A model generated the notes under the pieces. It did no database searches. It saw nothing but the letters and a program-made list of their open reading frames with translations, and was not told the DNA's origin. DNA of 64,000 bases from Hydractinia symbiolongicarpus (taxonomy: Eukaryota; Cnidaria; Hydrozoa; Anthoathecata; Hydractiniidae), in contig NC_079880.1 of assembly GCF_029227915.1 (NCBI RefSeq), forward strand, positions 6,016,001 through 6,080,000, given 5' to 3'. This document shows, piece after piece, positions 24,537 through 38,867 of this stretch; position 1 is the first letter of the stretch; every line of letters starts with the position of its first letter. Both the position numbers and the translations under genes were made by a program.

Positions 24537-27500
24537 CAGCGTCTCATCAAAAATGAAAACATTTCTGAAAACTACAAGTCTCATGCGTTTTAGTGGTGAA
24601 AAAATAATTTAAAAATTCGTTCGGGAAATGAGTTTACTCACAGGGTACTTTCTTTGTATACATTCGACTATACGGGCCAAGCCTGGGATTTACGGGAAAT
24701 CGCGGGTTTTCGTTTGCCGGCGATTAAACAACTTTCATTAAGCGTCTCATCAAAAATGAAAACATTTCTGAAAACTACAAGTCTCATGCGTTTTAGTGGT
24801 GAAAAAATAATTTAAAAAATCGTTCGGGAAATGAGTTTACTCCATGGGTACTTTCTTTGTATACTTTTGACTATACTGGCGAAGCCCGGGATTTACGGGA
24901 AATCGCGGGATTTCATTTGCCGGCGATTAAACCTCTTTTATTAAGCGTCTCATCAAATATGAAATTATTTTTGAAAACTGCAAGTCTCATGCGTTTTAGT
25001 GGTGAAAAGATAATTGAAAAAATCGTTTCGGAAATGAGTTTACTCACAGGGTACTTTCTTTGTATACATTCGACTATACGGGCGAAGCCCGGGATTTACG
25101 GGAAATCGCGGGTTTTCGTTTGCCGGCGATTAAACCTCTTTCATTAAGCGTCTCATCAAAAATAAAAACATTTTTGAAAACTACAAGTCTCATGCGTTTT
25201 AGTGGTGAAAATTAATTTAAAATATCGTTTGGGAAATGAGTTTACTCCCTGGGTACTTTCTTTGTATACTTTTGACTATACGGGCCAAGCCTGGGATTTA
25301 TGGGAAATCGCGGGTTTTCGTTTGCCGGCGATTAAACCACTTTTATTAAGCGTCTCATCAAAAATGAAAACATTTCTGAAAACTACAAGTCTCATGCGTT
25401 TTAGTGGTGAAAAAATAATTTAAAAATTCGTTCGGGAAATGAGTTTACTCACAGGGTACTTTCTTTGTATACATTCGACTATACGGGCCAAGCCTGGGAT
25501 TTACGGGAAATCGCGGGTTTTCGTTTGCCGGCGATTAAACTTCTTTTATTCAGCGTCTCATCAAAAATGAAAACATTTTTGAAAACTGCAAGTCTCATGC
25601 GTTTTAGTGGTGAAAAAATAATTTAAAAAATCGTTCCGGAAATGAGTTTACTCCCTGGGTACTTTCTTTGTATACTTTTGACTATACGGGCTGAGTCCGG
25701 GATTTACGGGAAGTCGCGGGTTTTCGTTTGCCGGCGATTAAACTTCTTTTATTCAGCGTCTCATCAAAAATGAAAATATCTTTAAATACTACAAGTCTCA
25801 TGCGTTTTAGTGGTGAAAAAAAAATTTAAAAAATCGTTCGGGAAATGAGTTTACTCCCTGCGTACTTTCTTTGTAAACATTCGACTATACGGGCCAAGCC
25901 CGGGAATTACGGGAAATCGCGGGATTTCGTTTGCCGGCGATTAAACCTCTTTTATTAAGCGTCTCATCAAAAATGAAAACATTTTTGAAAACTGCAAGTC
26001 TCATGGGCTTTAGTGGTGAAAAGATAATTGAAAAAATCGTTTCGGAAATGAGTTTACTCACAGGGTACTTTTTTTGTATACATTCGACTATACGGGCCAA
26101 ACACGGGATTTACGGGAAATCGCGGGTTTTCGTTTGCCCGCGATTAAACAACTTTCATTAAGCGTTTCATCAAAAATGAAAATATTTTTGAAAACTACAA
26201 GTCTCATGCGTTTTAGTGGTGAAAATTAATTTAAAATATCGTTTGGGAAATGAGTTTACTCCCTGGGTACTTTCTTTGTATACTTTTGACTATACTGGCG
26301 AAGCCCGGGATTTACGGGAAATCGCGGGATTTCATTTGCCGGCGATTAAACCTCTTTTATTAAGCGTCTCATCAAATATGAAATTATTTTTGAAAACTGC
26401 AAGTCTCATGCGTTTTAGTGGTGAAAAGATAATTGAAAAAATCGTTTCGGAAATGAGTTTACTCACAGGGTACTTTCTTTGTATACATTCGACTATACGG
26501 GCGAAGCCCGGGATTTACGGGAAATCGCGGGTTTTCGTTTGCCGGCGATTAAACCTCTTTCATTAAGCGTCTCATCAAAAATAAAAACATTTTTGAAAAC
26601 TACAAGTCTCATGCGTTTTAGTGGTGAAAATTAATTTAAAATATCGTTTGGGAAATGAGTTTACTTCCTGGGTACTTTCTTTGTATACTTTTGACTATAC
26701 GGGCCAAGCCTGGGATTTATGGGAAATCGCGGGTTTTCGTTTGCCGGCGATTAAACCACTTTTATTAAGCGTCTCATCAAAAATGAAAACATTTCTGAAA
26801 ACTACAAGTCTCATGCGTTTTAGTGGTGAAAATTAATTTAAAAAATCGTTCGGGAAATGAGTTTACTCCCTGGGTACTTTCTTTGTATACTTTTGACTAT
26901 GCGGGCCGAGTCCGGGATTTACGGGAAGTCGCGGGTTTTCGTTTGCCGGCAATTAAACTTCTTTTATTCAGCGTCTCATCAAAAATAAAAACATTTTTAA
27001 AAACTACAAGTCTCATTGGCTTTACTGGTGACATAATAATTTAAAAAATCGTTCGGGAAATGAGTTTACACCCCGGGTACTTTCTTTGTATACTTTTGAC
27101 TATACGGGCCGAGTCCGGGATTTACGGGAAATCGCAGGTTTTCGTTTGCCGGCGATTAAACTTCTTTTATTCAGCGTCTCATCAAAAATGAAAACATTTT
27201 TGAAAACTACAAGTCTCATGCGTTTTAGTGGTGAAAAAATAATTTAAAAAATCGTTCGGGAAATGAGTTTACTCCCTGGGTAATTTCTTTGTATACTTTT
27301 GTCTATACGGGCTGAGTCCGGGATTTACGGGAAGTCGCGGGTTTTCGTTTGCCGGCGATTAAACTTCTTTTATTCAGCGTCTCATCAAAAATGAAAATAT
27401 CTTTAAATACTACAAGTCTCATGGGCTTTAGTGGTGAAATAATAATTTAAAAAATCGTTCGGGAAATGGGTTTACACCCTGGGTACTTTCTTTGTATACT

Positions 27501-30044
27501 TTTGACTATACGGGCCGACTCGGGATTCACGGGAAATCGCAGGTTTTCGTTTGCCGGCGATTAAACTTCTTTTATTCAGCGTCTCATCAAAAATGAAAAC
27601 ATTTTTGAAAACTACAAGTCTCATGCGTTTTAGTGTTGAAAAAATAAATTAAAAAATCGTTCTGGAAATGAGTTTACTCACAGGGTACTTTCTTTGTATA
27701 CATTCGACTATACGGGCCAAGCCCGGGATTTACGGGAAATCGCTGGTTTTCGTTTGCCGGAGATTAAACCTCTTTCATTAAGCGGCTCATCAAAAATGAA
27801 AACATTTTTGAAAACGACAAGTCTCATGCGTTTTAGTGGTGAAAAAAAAATTTAAAAAATCCTTCGGGAAATGAGTTTACTCCCTGGGTACTTTCTTTGT
27901 ATACATTCGACTATACGGGCCAAGCCCGGGATTTACGGGAAATCGCGGGTTTTCGTTTGCCGGCGATTAAACCACTTTTATTAAGCGTCTCATCAAAAAT
28001 AAAAACATTTCTGAAAACTACAAGTCTCACGCGTTTTAGTGGTGAAAAGATAATTTAAAAATTCGTTCGGGAAATGAGTTTACTCACAGGGTACTTTTTT
28101 TGTATACATTCGACTATACGGGCCAAGCCCGGGATTTACGGGAAATCGCGGGTTTTCGGTTGCCGGTGATTAAACAACTTTCATTAAGCGTCTCATCAAA
28201 AATGAAAACATTTCTGAAAACTACAAGTCTCATGCGTTTTATTGGTGAAAATTAATTTAAAAAATCGTTCGGGAAATGAGTTTACTCCCTGGGTACTTTC
28301 TTTGTATACTTTTGACTATATGGGCCGAGCCCGTGATTTACGGGAAGTCGTGGGTTTTCGTTTGCCGGCAATTAAACTTCTTTTATTCAGCGTCTAATCA
28401 AAAATGAAAACATTTTTAAAAACTACAAGTCTCATGGGATTTAGTGGTGAAATAATAATTTAAAAAATCGTTCGGGAAATGAGTTTACACCCCGGGTACT
28501 TTCTTTGTATACTTTTGACTATACGGGCCGAGTCCGGGACTTACGGGAAATCGCAGGTTTTCGTTTGCCGGCGATTAAACTTCTTTTATTCAGCGTCTCA
28601 TCAAAAATGAAAACATTTTTGAAAACTACAAGTCTCATGCGTTTTAGTGGTGAAAAAATAATTTAAAAATTCGTTCGGGAAATGAGTTTACTCACAGGGT
28701 ACTTTCTTTGTATACATTCGACTATACGGGCCAAGCCCGGGATTTACGGGAAATCGCGGGTTTTCGTTTGGCGGCGATTAAACAACTTTCATTAAGCGTC
28801 TCATCAAAAATGAAAACATTTCTGAAAACTACAAGTCTCATGCGTTTTAGTGGTGAAAATTAATTTAAAAAATCGTTCGGGAAATGAGTTGACTCCCTGG
28901 GTACTTTCTTTGTATACTTTTGACTATACGGGCCAAGTACGGAGTTTACGGGAAGTCGCGGGTTTTCGTTTGCCGGCAATTAAACTTCTTTTATTCAGCG
29001 TCTCATCAAAAATGAAAACATTTTTAAAAACTACAAGTCTCATGGGCTTTAGTGGTGAAATAATAATTTAAAAAATCGTTTGGGAAATGAGTTTAGTCCC
29101 TGGGTACTTTCTTTGTATACTTTTGACTATACGGGCCGAGTCCGGGATTTACGGGAATTCGCGGGTTTTCGTTTGCCGGCAATTAAACTTCTTTTATTCA
29201 GCGTCTCATCAAAAATGAAAACATTTTTAGAAACTACAAGTCTCATGGGATTTAGTGGTGAAATAATAATTTAAAAAATCGTTCGGGAAATGAGTTTACA
29301 CCCCGGGTACTTTCTTTGTATACTTTTGACTATACGGGCCGAGTCCGGGACTTACGGGAAATCGCAGGTTTTCGATTGCCGGCGATTAAACTTCTTTTAT
29401 TCAGCGTCTCATCAAAAATGAAAACATTTTTAAAAACAACAAGTCTCATGCGTTTTAGTGGTGAAAAAATAATTTAAAAAATCGTTCGGGAAATGAGTTT
29501 ACTCCCTGGGTACTTTCTTTGTATACTTTTGACTATACGGGCTGAGTCTGGGATTTACGGGAAGTCGCGGGTTTTCGTTTGCCGGCGATTAAACTTCTTT
29601 TATTCAGCGTCTCATCAAAAATGAAAATATCTTTAAATACTACAAGTCTCATGCGTTTTAGTGGTGAAAAAAAAATTTAAAAAATCGTTCGGGAAATGAG
29701 TTTACTCCCTGGGTACTTTCTTTGTATACATTTGACTATACGGGCCAAGCCCGGGATTTACGGGAAATCGCGGGATTTCGTTTGCCGGCGATTAAACCTC
29801 TTTTATTAAGCGTCTCATCAAAAATGAAAACATTTTTGAAAACTGCAAGTCTCATGGGCTTTAGTGGTGAAAAGATAATTGAAAAAATCGTTTCGGAAAT
29901 GAGTTTACTCACAGGGTACTTTCTTTGTATACATTCGACTATACGGGCCAAGCACGGGATTTACGGGAAATCGCGGGTTTTCGTTTGCCGGCGATTAAAC
30001 CTCTTTCATTAAGCGTCTCATCAAAAATGAAAATATTTTTGAAA
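24537..30044 (+). repeat. Heterogeneous satellite stretch with weak higher-order structure
   Basis: The approximate order is e-c-a-b-e-c-f-a-b-a-b-B-d-c-d-g-f-e-B-d-e-B-d-d-c-f-a-b. A 7-monomer offset (1,419 bp) links about 24860-25400 to about 26275-26820 through the gaaattatttttg variant, and 25500-26600 resembles the end of the 3,651-bp block. Otherwise long exact copies are not obvious. Private point changes are more frequent here, such as ctcattggctttactggtgac near 27014 and gtctaatcaaaa near 28394, consistent with an older part of the array. Confidence 0.65.
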
Positions 30045-33000
30045 ACTACAAGTCTCATGCGTTTTAGTGGTGAAAATTAATTTAAAATATCGTTTGGGAA
30101 ATGAGTTTACTCCCTGGGTACTTTCTTTGTATACTTTTGACTATACGGGCGAAGCCCGGGATTTACGGGAAATCGCGGGATTTCGTTTGCCGGCGATTAA
30201 ACCTCTTTTATTAAGCATCTCATCAAAAATGAAAACATTTTTGAAAACTGCAAGTCTCATGCGTTTTAGTGGTGAAAAAATAATTTAAAAATTCGTTCGG
30301 GAAATGAGTTTACTCACAGGGTACTTTCTTTGTATACATTCGACTATACGGGCCAAGCCCGGGATTTAAGGGAAATCGCGGGTTTTCGTTTGCCGGCGAT
30401 TAAACAACTTTCATTAAGCGTCTCATCAAAAATGAAAATATTTTCGAAAACTACAAGTCTTATGCGTTTTAGTGGTGAAAATTAATTTAAAATATCGTTT
30501 GGGAAATGAGTTTACTCCCTGGGTACTTTCTTTGTATACTTTTGACTATACGGGCGAAGCCCGGGATTTACGGGAAATCGCGGGATTTCGTTTGCCGGCG
30601 ATTAAACCTCTTTTATTAAGCGTCTCATCAAATATGAAAACATTTTTGAAAACTGCAAGTCTCATGCGTTTTAGTGGTGAAAAGATAATTGAAAAAATCG
30701 TTTCGGAAATGAGTTTACTCACAGGGTACTTTCTTTGTATACATTCGACTATACGGGCCAAGCCCGGGATTTACGGGAAATCGCGGGTTTTCGTTTGCCG
30801 GCGATTAAACCTCTTTCATTAAGCGTCTCATCAAAAATGAAAACATTTTTGAAAACTACAAGTCTCAAGCGTTTTAGTGGTGAAAATTAATTTAAAATAT
30901 CGTTTGGGAAATGAGTTTACTCCCTGGGTACTTTCTTTGTATACTTTTGACTATACGGGCCGAGTCCGGGATTTACGGGAAGACGCGGGTTTTCGTTTGC
31001 CGGCAATTAAACTTCTTTTATTCAGCATCTCATCAAAAATGAAAACATTTTTAGAAACTACAAGTCTCATGGGATTTAGTGGTGAAATAATAATTTAAAA
31101 AATCGTTCGGGAAATGAGTTTACACCCCGGGTACTTTCTTTGTATACTTTTGACTATACGGGCCGAGTCCGGGACTTACGGGAAATCGCAGGTTTTCGTT
31201 TGCCGGCGATTAAACTTCATTTATTCAGCGTCTCATCAAAAATGAAAACATTTTTGAAAACTACAAGTCTCATGCGTTTTAGTGGTGAAAAAATAATTTA
31301 AAAAATCGTTCGGGAAATGAGTTTACTCCCTGGGTACTTTCTTTGTATACATTCGACTATACGGGCCAAGCCCGGGATTTACGGGAAATCGCGGGTTTTC
31401 GTTTGCCGGCGATTAAACCTCTTTCATTAAGCGTCTCATCAAAAATGAAAACATTTTTGAAAACTACAAGTCTCAAGCGTTTTAGTGGTGAAAATTAATT
31501 TAAAATATCGTTTGGGAAATGAGTTTACTCCCTGGGTACTTTCTTTGTATACTTTTGACTATACGGGCCGAGTCCGGGATTTACGGGAAGACGCGGGTTT
31601 TCGTTTGCCGGCAATTAAACTTCTTTTATTCAGCATCTCATCAAAAATGAAAACATGTTTAGAAACTACAAGTCTCATGGGATTTAGTGGTGAAATAATA
31701 ATTTAAAAAATCGTTCGGGAAATGAGTTTACACCCCGGGTACTTTCTTTGTATACTTTTGACTATACGGGCCGAGTCCGGGACTTACGGGAAATCGCAGG
31801 TTTTCGTTTGCCGGCGATTAAACTTCATTTATTCAGCGTCTCATCAAAAATGAAAACATTTTTGAAAACTACAAGTCTCATGCGTTTTAGTGGTGAAAAA
31901 ATAATTTAAAAAATCGTTCGGGAAATGAGTTTACTCCCTGGGTACTTTCTTTGTATACTTTTGACTATACGGGCTGAGTCCGGGATTTACGGGAAGTCGC
32001 GGGTTTTCGTTTGCCGGCGATTAAACTTCTTTTATTCAGCGTCTCATCAAAAATGAAAATATCTTTAAATACTACAAGTCTCATGCGTTTTAGTGGTGAA
32101 AAAAAAATTTAAAAAATCGTTCGGGAAATGAGTTTACTCCCTGGGTACTTTCTTTGTATACATTTGACTATACGGGCCAAGCCCGGGATTTACGGGAAAT
32201 CGCGGGATTTCGTTTGCCGGCGATTAAACCTCTTTTATTAAGCGTCTCATCAAAAATGAAAACATTTTTGAAAACTGCAAGTCTCATGGGCTTTAGTGGT
32301 GAAAAGATAATTGAAAATATCGTTTGGGAAATGAGTTTACTCCCTGGGTACTTTCTTTGTATACTTTTGACTATACGGGCCAAGCACGGGATTTACGGGA
32401 AATCGCGGGTTTTCGTTTGCCGGCGATTAAACCTCTTTCATTAAGCGTCTCATCAAAAATGAAAATATTTTTGAAAACTACAAGTCTCATGCGTTTTAGT
32501 GGTGAAAATTAATTTAAAATATCGTTTGGGAAATGAGTTTACTCCCTGTGTACTTTCTTTGTATACTTTTGACTATACGGGCGAAGCCCGGGATTTACGG
32601 GAAATCGCGGGATTTCGTTTGCCGGCGATTAAACCTCTTTTATTAAGCGTCTCATCAAAAATGAAAACATTTTTAAAAACTGCAAGTCTCATGCGTTTTA
32701 GTGGTGAAAAAATAATTTAAAAATTCGTTCGGGAAATGAGTTTACTCACAGGGTACTTTCTTTGTATACTTTTGACTATACGGGCCAAGCCCGGGATTTA
32801 CGGGAAATCGCGGGTTTTCGTTTGCCGGCGATTAAACCTCTTTCATTAAGCGTCTCATCAAAAATGAAAATATTTTTGAAAACTACAAGTCTCATGCGTT
32901 TTAGTGGTGAAAATTAATTTAAAATATCGTTTGGGAAATGAGTTTACTCCCTGGGTACTTTCTTTGTATACTTTTGACTATACGGGCGAAGCCCGGGATT

Positions 33001-36000
33001 TACGGGAAATCGCGGGATTTCGTTTGCCGGCGATTAAACCTCTTTTATTAAGCATCTCATCAAAAATGAAAACATTTTTGAAAACTGCAAGTCTCATGCG
33101 TTTTAGTGGTGAAAAAATAATTTAAAAATTCGTTCGGGAAATGAGTTTACTCACAGGGTACTTTCTTTGTATACATTCGACTATACGGGCCAAGCCCGGG
33201 ATTTAAGGGAAATCGCGGGTTTTCGTTTGCCGGCGATTAAACAACTTTCATTAAGCGTCTCATCAAAAATGAAAATATTTTCGAAAACTACAAGTCTTAT
33301 GCGTTTTAGTGGTGAAAATTAATTTAAAATATCGTTTGGGAAATGAGTTTACTCCCTGGGTACTTTCTTTGTATACTTTTGACTATACGGGCGAAGCCCG
33401 GGATTTACGGGAAATCGCGGGATTTCGTTTGCCGGCGATTAAACCTCTTTTATTAAGCGTCTCATCAAATATGAAAACATTTTTGAAAACTGCAAGTCTC
33501 ATGCGTTTTAGTGGTGAAAAGATAATTGAAAAAATCGTTTCGGAAATGAGTTTACTCACAGGGTACTTTCTTTGTATACATTCGACTATACGGGCCAAGC
33601 CCGGGATTTACGGGAAATCGCGGGTTTTCGTTTGCCGGCGATTAAACCTCTTTCATTAAGCGTCTCATCAAAAATGAAAACATTTTTGAAAACTACAAGT
33701 CTCAAGCGTTTTAGTGGTGAAAATTAATTTAAAATATCGTTTGGGAAATGAGTTTACTCCCTGGGTACTTTCTTTGTATACTTTTGACTATACGGGCCGA
33801 GTCCGGGATTTACGGGAAGACGCGGGTTTTCGTTTGCCGGCAATTAAACTTCTTTTATTCAGCATCTCATCAAAAATGAAAACATTTTTAGAAACTACAA
33901 GTCTCATGGGATTTAGTGGTGAAATAATAATTTAAAAAATCGTTCGGGAAATGAGTTTACACCCCGGGTACTTTCTTTGTATACTTTTGACTATACGGGC
34001 CGAGTCCGGGACTTACGGGAAATCGCAGGTTTTCGTTTGCCGGCGATTAAACTTCATTTATTCAGCGTCTCATCAAAAATGAAAACATTTTTGAAAACTA
34101 CAAGTCTCATGCGTTTTAGTGGTGAAAATTAATTTAAAATATCGTTTGGGAAATGAGTTTACTCCCTGGGTACTTTCTTTGTATACTTTTGACTATACGG
34201 GCGAAGCCCGGGATTTACGGGAAATCGCGGGATTTCGTTTGCCGGCGATTAAACCTCTTTTATTAAGCATCTCATCAAAAATGAAAACATTTTTGAAAAC
34301 TGCAAGTCTCATGCGTTTTAGTGGTGAAAAAATAATTTAAAAATTCGTTCGGGAAATGAGTTTACTCACAGGGTACTTTCTTTGTATACATTCGACTATA
34401 CGGGCCAAGCCCGGGATTTAAGGGAAATCGCGGGTTTTCGTTTGCCGGCGATTAAACAACTTTCATTAAGCGTCTCATCAAAAATGAAAATATTTTCGAA
34501 AACTACAAGTCTTATGCGTTTTAGTGGTGAAAATTAATTTAAAATATCGTTTGGGAAATGAGTTTACTCCCTGGGTACTTTCTTTGTATACTTTTGACTA
34601 TACGGGCGAAGCCCGGGATTTACGGGAAATCGCGGGATTTCGTTTGCCGGCGATTAAACCTCTTTTATTAAGCGTCTCATCAAATATGAAAACATTTTTG
34701 AAAACTGCAAGTCTCATGCGTTTTAGTGGTGAAAAGATAATTGAAAAAATCGTTTCGGAAATGAGTTTACTCACAGGGTACTTTCTTTGTATACATTCGA
34801 CTATACGGGCCAAGCCCGGGATTTACGGGAAATCGCGGGTTTTCGTTTGCCGGCGATTAAACCTCTTTCATTAAGCGTCTCATCAAAAATGAAAACATTT
34901 TTGAAAACTACAAGTCTCAAGCGTTTTAGTGGTGAAAATTAATTTAAAATATCGTTTGGGAAATGAGTTTACTCCCTGGGTACTTTCTTTGTATACTTTT
35001 GACTATACGGGCCGAGTCCGGGATTTACGGGAAGACGCGGGTTTTCGTTTGCCGGCAATTAAACTTCTTTTATTCAGCATCTCATCAAAAATGAAAACAT
35101 TTTTAGAAACTACAAGTCTCATGGGATTTAGTGGTGAAATAATAATTTAAAAAATCGTTCGGGAAATGAGTTTACACCCCGGGTACTTTCTTTGTATACT
35201 TTTGACTATACGGGCCGAGTCCGGGACTTACGGGAAATCGCAGGTTTTCGTTTGCCGGCGATTAAACTTCATTTATTCAGCGTCTCATCAAAAATGAAAA
35301 CATTTTTGAAAACTACAAGTCTCATGCGTTTTAGTGGTGAAAAAATAATTTAAAAAATCGTTCGGGAAATGAGTTTACTCCCTGGGTACTTTCTTTGTAT
35401 ACATTCGACTATACGGGCCAAGCCCGGGATTTACGGGAAATCGCGGGTTTTCGTTTGCCGGCGATTAAACCTCTTTCATTAAGCGTCTCATCAAAAATGA
35501 AAACATTTTTGAAAACTACAAGTCTCAAGCGTTTTAGTGGTGAAAATTAATTTAAAATATCGTTTGGGAAATGAGTTTACTCCCTGGGTACTTTCTTTGT
35601 ATACTTTTGACTATACGGGCCGAGTCCGGGATTTACGGGAAGACGCGGGTTTTCGTTTGCCGGCAATTAAACTTCTTTTATTCAGCATCTCATCAAAAAT
35701 GAAAACATGTTTAGAAACTACAAGTCTCATGGGATTTAGTGGTGAAATAATAATTTAAAAAATCGTTCGGGAAATGAGTTTACACCCCGGGTACTTTCTT
35801 TGTATACTTTTGACTATACGGGCCGAGTCCGGGACTTACGGGAAATCGCAGGTTTTCGTTTGCCGGCGATTAAACTTCATTTATTCAGCGTCTCATCAAA
35901 AATGAAAACATTTTTGAAAACTACAAGTCTCATGCGTTTTAGTGGTGAAAAAATAATTTAAAAAATCGTTCGGGAAATGAGTTTACTCCCTGGGTACTTT

Positions 36001-36802
36001 CTTTGTTTACTTTTGACTATACGGGCTGAGTCCGGGATTTACGGGAAGTCGCGGGTTTTCGTTTGCCGGCGATTAAACTTCTTTTATTCAGCGTCTCATC
36101 AAAAATGAAAATATCTTTAAATACTACAAGTCTCATGCGTTTTAGTGGTGAAAAAAAAATTTAAAAAATCGTTCGGGAAATGAGTTTACTCCCTGGGTAC
36201 TTTCTTTGTATACATTTGACTATACGGGCCAAGCCCGGGATTTACGGGAAATCGCGGGATTTCGTTTGCCGGCGATTAAACCTCTTTTATTAAGCGTCTC
36301 ATCAAAAATGAAAACATTTTTGAAAACTGCAAGTCTCATGGGCTTTAGTGGTGAAAAGATAATTGAAAATATCGTTTGGGAAATGAGTTTACTCCCTGGG
36401 TACTTTCTTTGTATACTTTTGACTATACGGGCCAAGCACGGGATTTACGGGAAATCGCGGGTTTTCGTTTGCCGGCGATTAAACCTCTTTCATTAAGCGT
36501 CTCATCAAAAATGAAAATATTTTTGAAAACTACAAGTCTCATGCGTTTTAGTGGTGAAAATTAATTTAAAATATCGTTTGGGAAATGAGTTTACTCCCTG
36601 TGTACTTTCTTTGTATACTTTTGACTATACGGGCGAAGCCCGGGATTTACGGGAAATCGCGGGATTTCGTTTGCCGGCGATTAAACCTCTTTTATTAAGC
36701 GTCTCATCAAAAATGAAAACATTTTTAAAAACTGCAAGTCTCATGCGTTTTAGTGGTGAAAAAATAATTTAAAAATTCGTTCGGGAAATGAGTTTACTCA
36801 CA
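30045..36802 (+). repeat. Nested 6-mer (1,215 bp) and 20-mer (4,052 bp) repeats
   Basis: A 6-mer b-e-b-a-b-d appears at about 30045-31260, 32882-34097 and 34097-35312. The last two are in direct tandem at 1,215 bp, and the first is 2,837 bp (14 monomers) before the second. At a larger scale, 30045-32750 matches 34097-36802 at 4,052 bp. Markers are agcatctcatc, gggatttaaggg, tattttcgaaaac, agtcttatgcg, tctcaagcg, acatgtttagaaac and ttcatttattcag. The recombinant a monomer at about 32250 (gataattgaaaatatcg, then tttggg) is also copied at about 36302. Confidence 0.8.
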
Positions 36803-38866
36803 GGGTACTTTCTTTGTATACATTCGACTATACGGGCCAAGCCCGGGATTTAAGGGAAATCGCGGGTTTTCGTTTGCCGGCGATTAAACAACTTTCATTA
36901 AGCGTCTCATCAAAAATAAAAATATTTTTGAAAACTACAAGTCTCATGCGTTTTAGTGGTGAAAATTAATTTAAAATATCGTTTGGGAAATGAGTTTACT
37001 CCCTGGGTACTTTCTTTGTATACTTTTGACTATACGGGCGAAGCCCGGGATTTACGGGAAATCGCGGGATTTCGTTTGCCGGCGATTAAACCTCTTTTAT
37101 TAAGCGTCTCATCAAATATGAAAACATTTTTGAAAACCGCAAGTCTCATGCGTTTTAGTGGTGAAAAGATAATTGAAAAAATCGTTTCGGAAATGAGTTT
37201 ACTCACAGGGTACTTTCTTTGTATACATTCGACTATACGGGCCAAGCCCGGGATTTACGGGAAATCGCGGGTTTTCGTTTGCCGGCGATTAAACCTCTTT
37301 CATTAAGCGTCTCATCAAAAATGAAAACATTTTTGAAAACTACAAGTCTCAAGCGTTTTAGTGGTGAAAATTAATTTAAAATATCGTTTGGGAAATGAGT
37401 TTACTCCCTGGGTACTTTCTTTGTATACTTTTGACTATACGGGCCGAGACCGGGATTTACGGGAAGACGCGGGTTTTCGTTTGCCGGCAAATAAACTTCT
37501 TTTATTCAGCGTCTCATCAAAAATGAAAACATTTTTTAAAAACTACAAGTCTCATGCGTTTTAGTGGTGAAAAAATAATTTAAAAAATCGTTCGGGAAAT
37601 GAGTTTACTCCCTGGCTACTTTCTTTGTATACTTTTGACTATACGGGCCGAGTCCGAGATTTACGGGAAGTCGCGGGTTTTCGTTTGCCGGCGATTAAAC
37701 TTCTTTTATTCAGCGTCTCATCAAAAATGAAAATATTTTTAAATACTACAAGTCTCATGGGCTTTAGTGGTGAAATAATAATTTAATAAATCGTTTTGGA
37801 AATGAGTTTACTCACAGGGTACTTTCTTTGTATACATTCGACTATACGGGCCAAGCCCGGGATTTACAGGAAATCGCGGGTTTTCGTTTGCCGGCGATTA
37901 AACCACTTTTATTAAGCGTCTCATCAAAAATGAAAACATTTCTGAAAACTACAAGTCTCATGCGTTTTAGTGGTGAAAAAATAATTTAAAAATTCGTTCG
38001 GGAAATGAGTTTACTCACAGGGTACTTTCTTTGTATACATTCGACTATACGGGTCAAGCCCGGGATTTACGGGAAATTGCGGGTTTTCGTTTGCCGGCGA
38101 TTAAACAACTTTCATTAAGCGTCTCATCAAAAATGAAAACATTTCTGAAAACTACAAATCTCATGCGTTTTAGTGGTGAAAAAAAAATTTTAAAAATCGT
38201 TCGGGATATGAGTTTACTCCCTGGGTACTTTCTTTGTATACATTCGACTATACGGGCCAAGCCCGGGATTTACGGGAAATCGCGGGATTTCGTTTGCCGG
38301 CGATTAAACCTCTTTTATTAAGCGTCTCATCAAAAATGAAAACATTTTTGAAAAATGCAAGTCTCATGGGCTTTAGTGGTGAAAAGATAATTGAAAAAAT
38401 CGTTTCGGAAATGAGTTTACTCACAGGGTACTTTCTTTGTATACATTCGACTATACGGGCCAAGCCCGGGATTCACGGGAAATCGCGGGTTTTCGTTTGC
38501 CGGCGATTAAACCTCTTTCATTAAGCGTCTCATCAAAAATGAAAATATTTTTGAAAATTACAAGTCTCATGCGTTTTAGTGGTGAAAATTAATTTAAAAT
38601 ATCGTTTGGGAAATGAGTTTACTCCCTGGGTACTTTCTTTGTATACTTTTGACTATACGGGCCAAGCCCGGGATTTACGGGAAATCGCGGGATTTCGTTT
38701 GCCGGCGATTAAACCTCTTTTATTAAGCGTCTCATCAAAAATGAAAACATTTTTGAAAACTGCAAGTCTCATGCGTTTTAGTGGTGAAAAGATAATTGAA
38801 AAAATCGTTTCGGAAATGAGTTTACTCACAGGGTACTTTCTTTGTATACATTCGACTATACGGGCC
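36587..38866 (+). repeat. 2,280-bp tandem duplication, left copy
   Basis: The sequence from gagttta at 36587 to cgggcc at 38866 is repeated immediately from 38867 to 41147. Length is 11 monomers plus about 50 bp, so the duplication is not a whole number of monomers. Shared markers include ccctgtgtac, ggcaaataaac, cattttttaaaaac, aatttaataaatcg, ggtcaagcccg, acaaatctcatg and gggatatgag. Few point differences are visible, such as gggccgagacc near 37441 against gggccgagtcc near 39721. Confidence 0.88.
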
Positions 38867-38867
38867 G
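38866..38867. other. Out-of-register junction of the 2,280-bp duplication
   Basis: At 38861-38880 cgggcc is followed directly by gagtttactccctg. In a normal monomer cgggcc is followed by aagccc or gagtcc, and gagttta lies 49 bp earlier. The 49-bp segment from gagttta to cgggcc is therefore present twice in a row. The left parent is seen intact at about 41142 (cgggccaagcccggg) and the right parent at about 36582 (ggaaatgagtttact). The two share no base of overlap at the breakpoint, so the join looks illegitimate rather than homologous. Confidence 0.85.
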
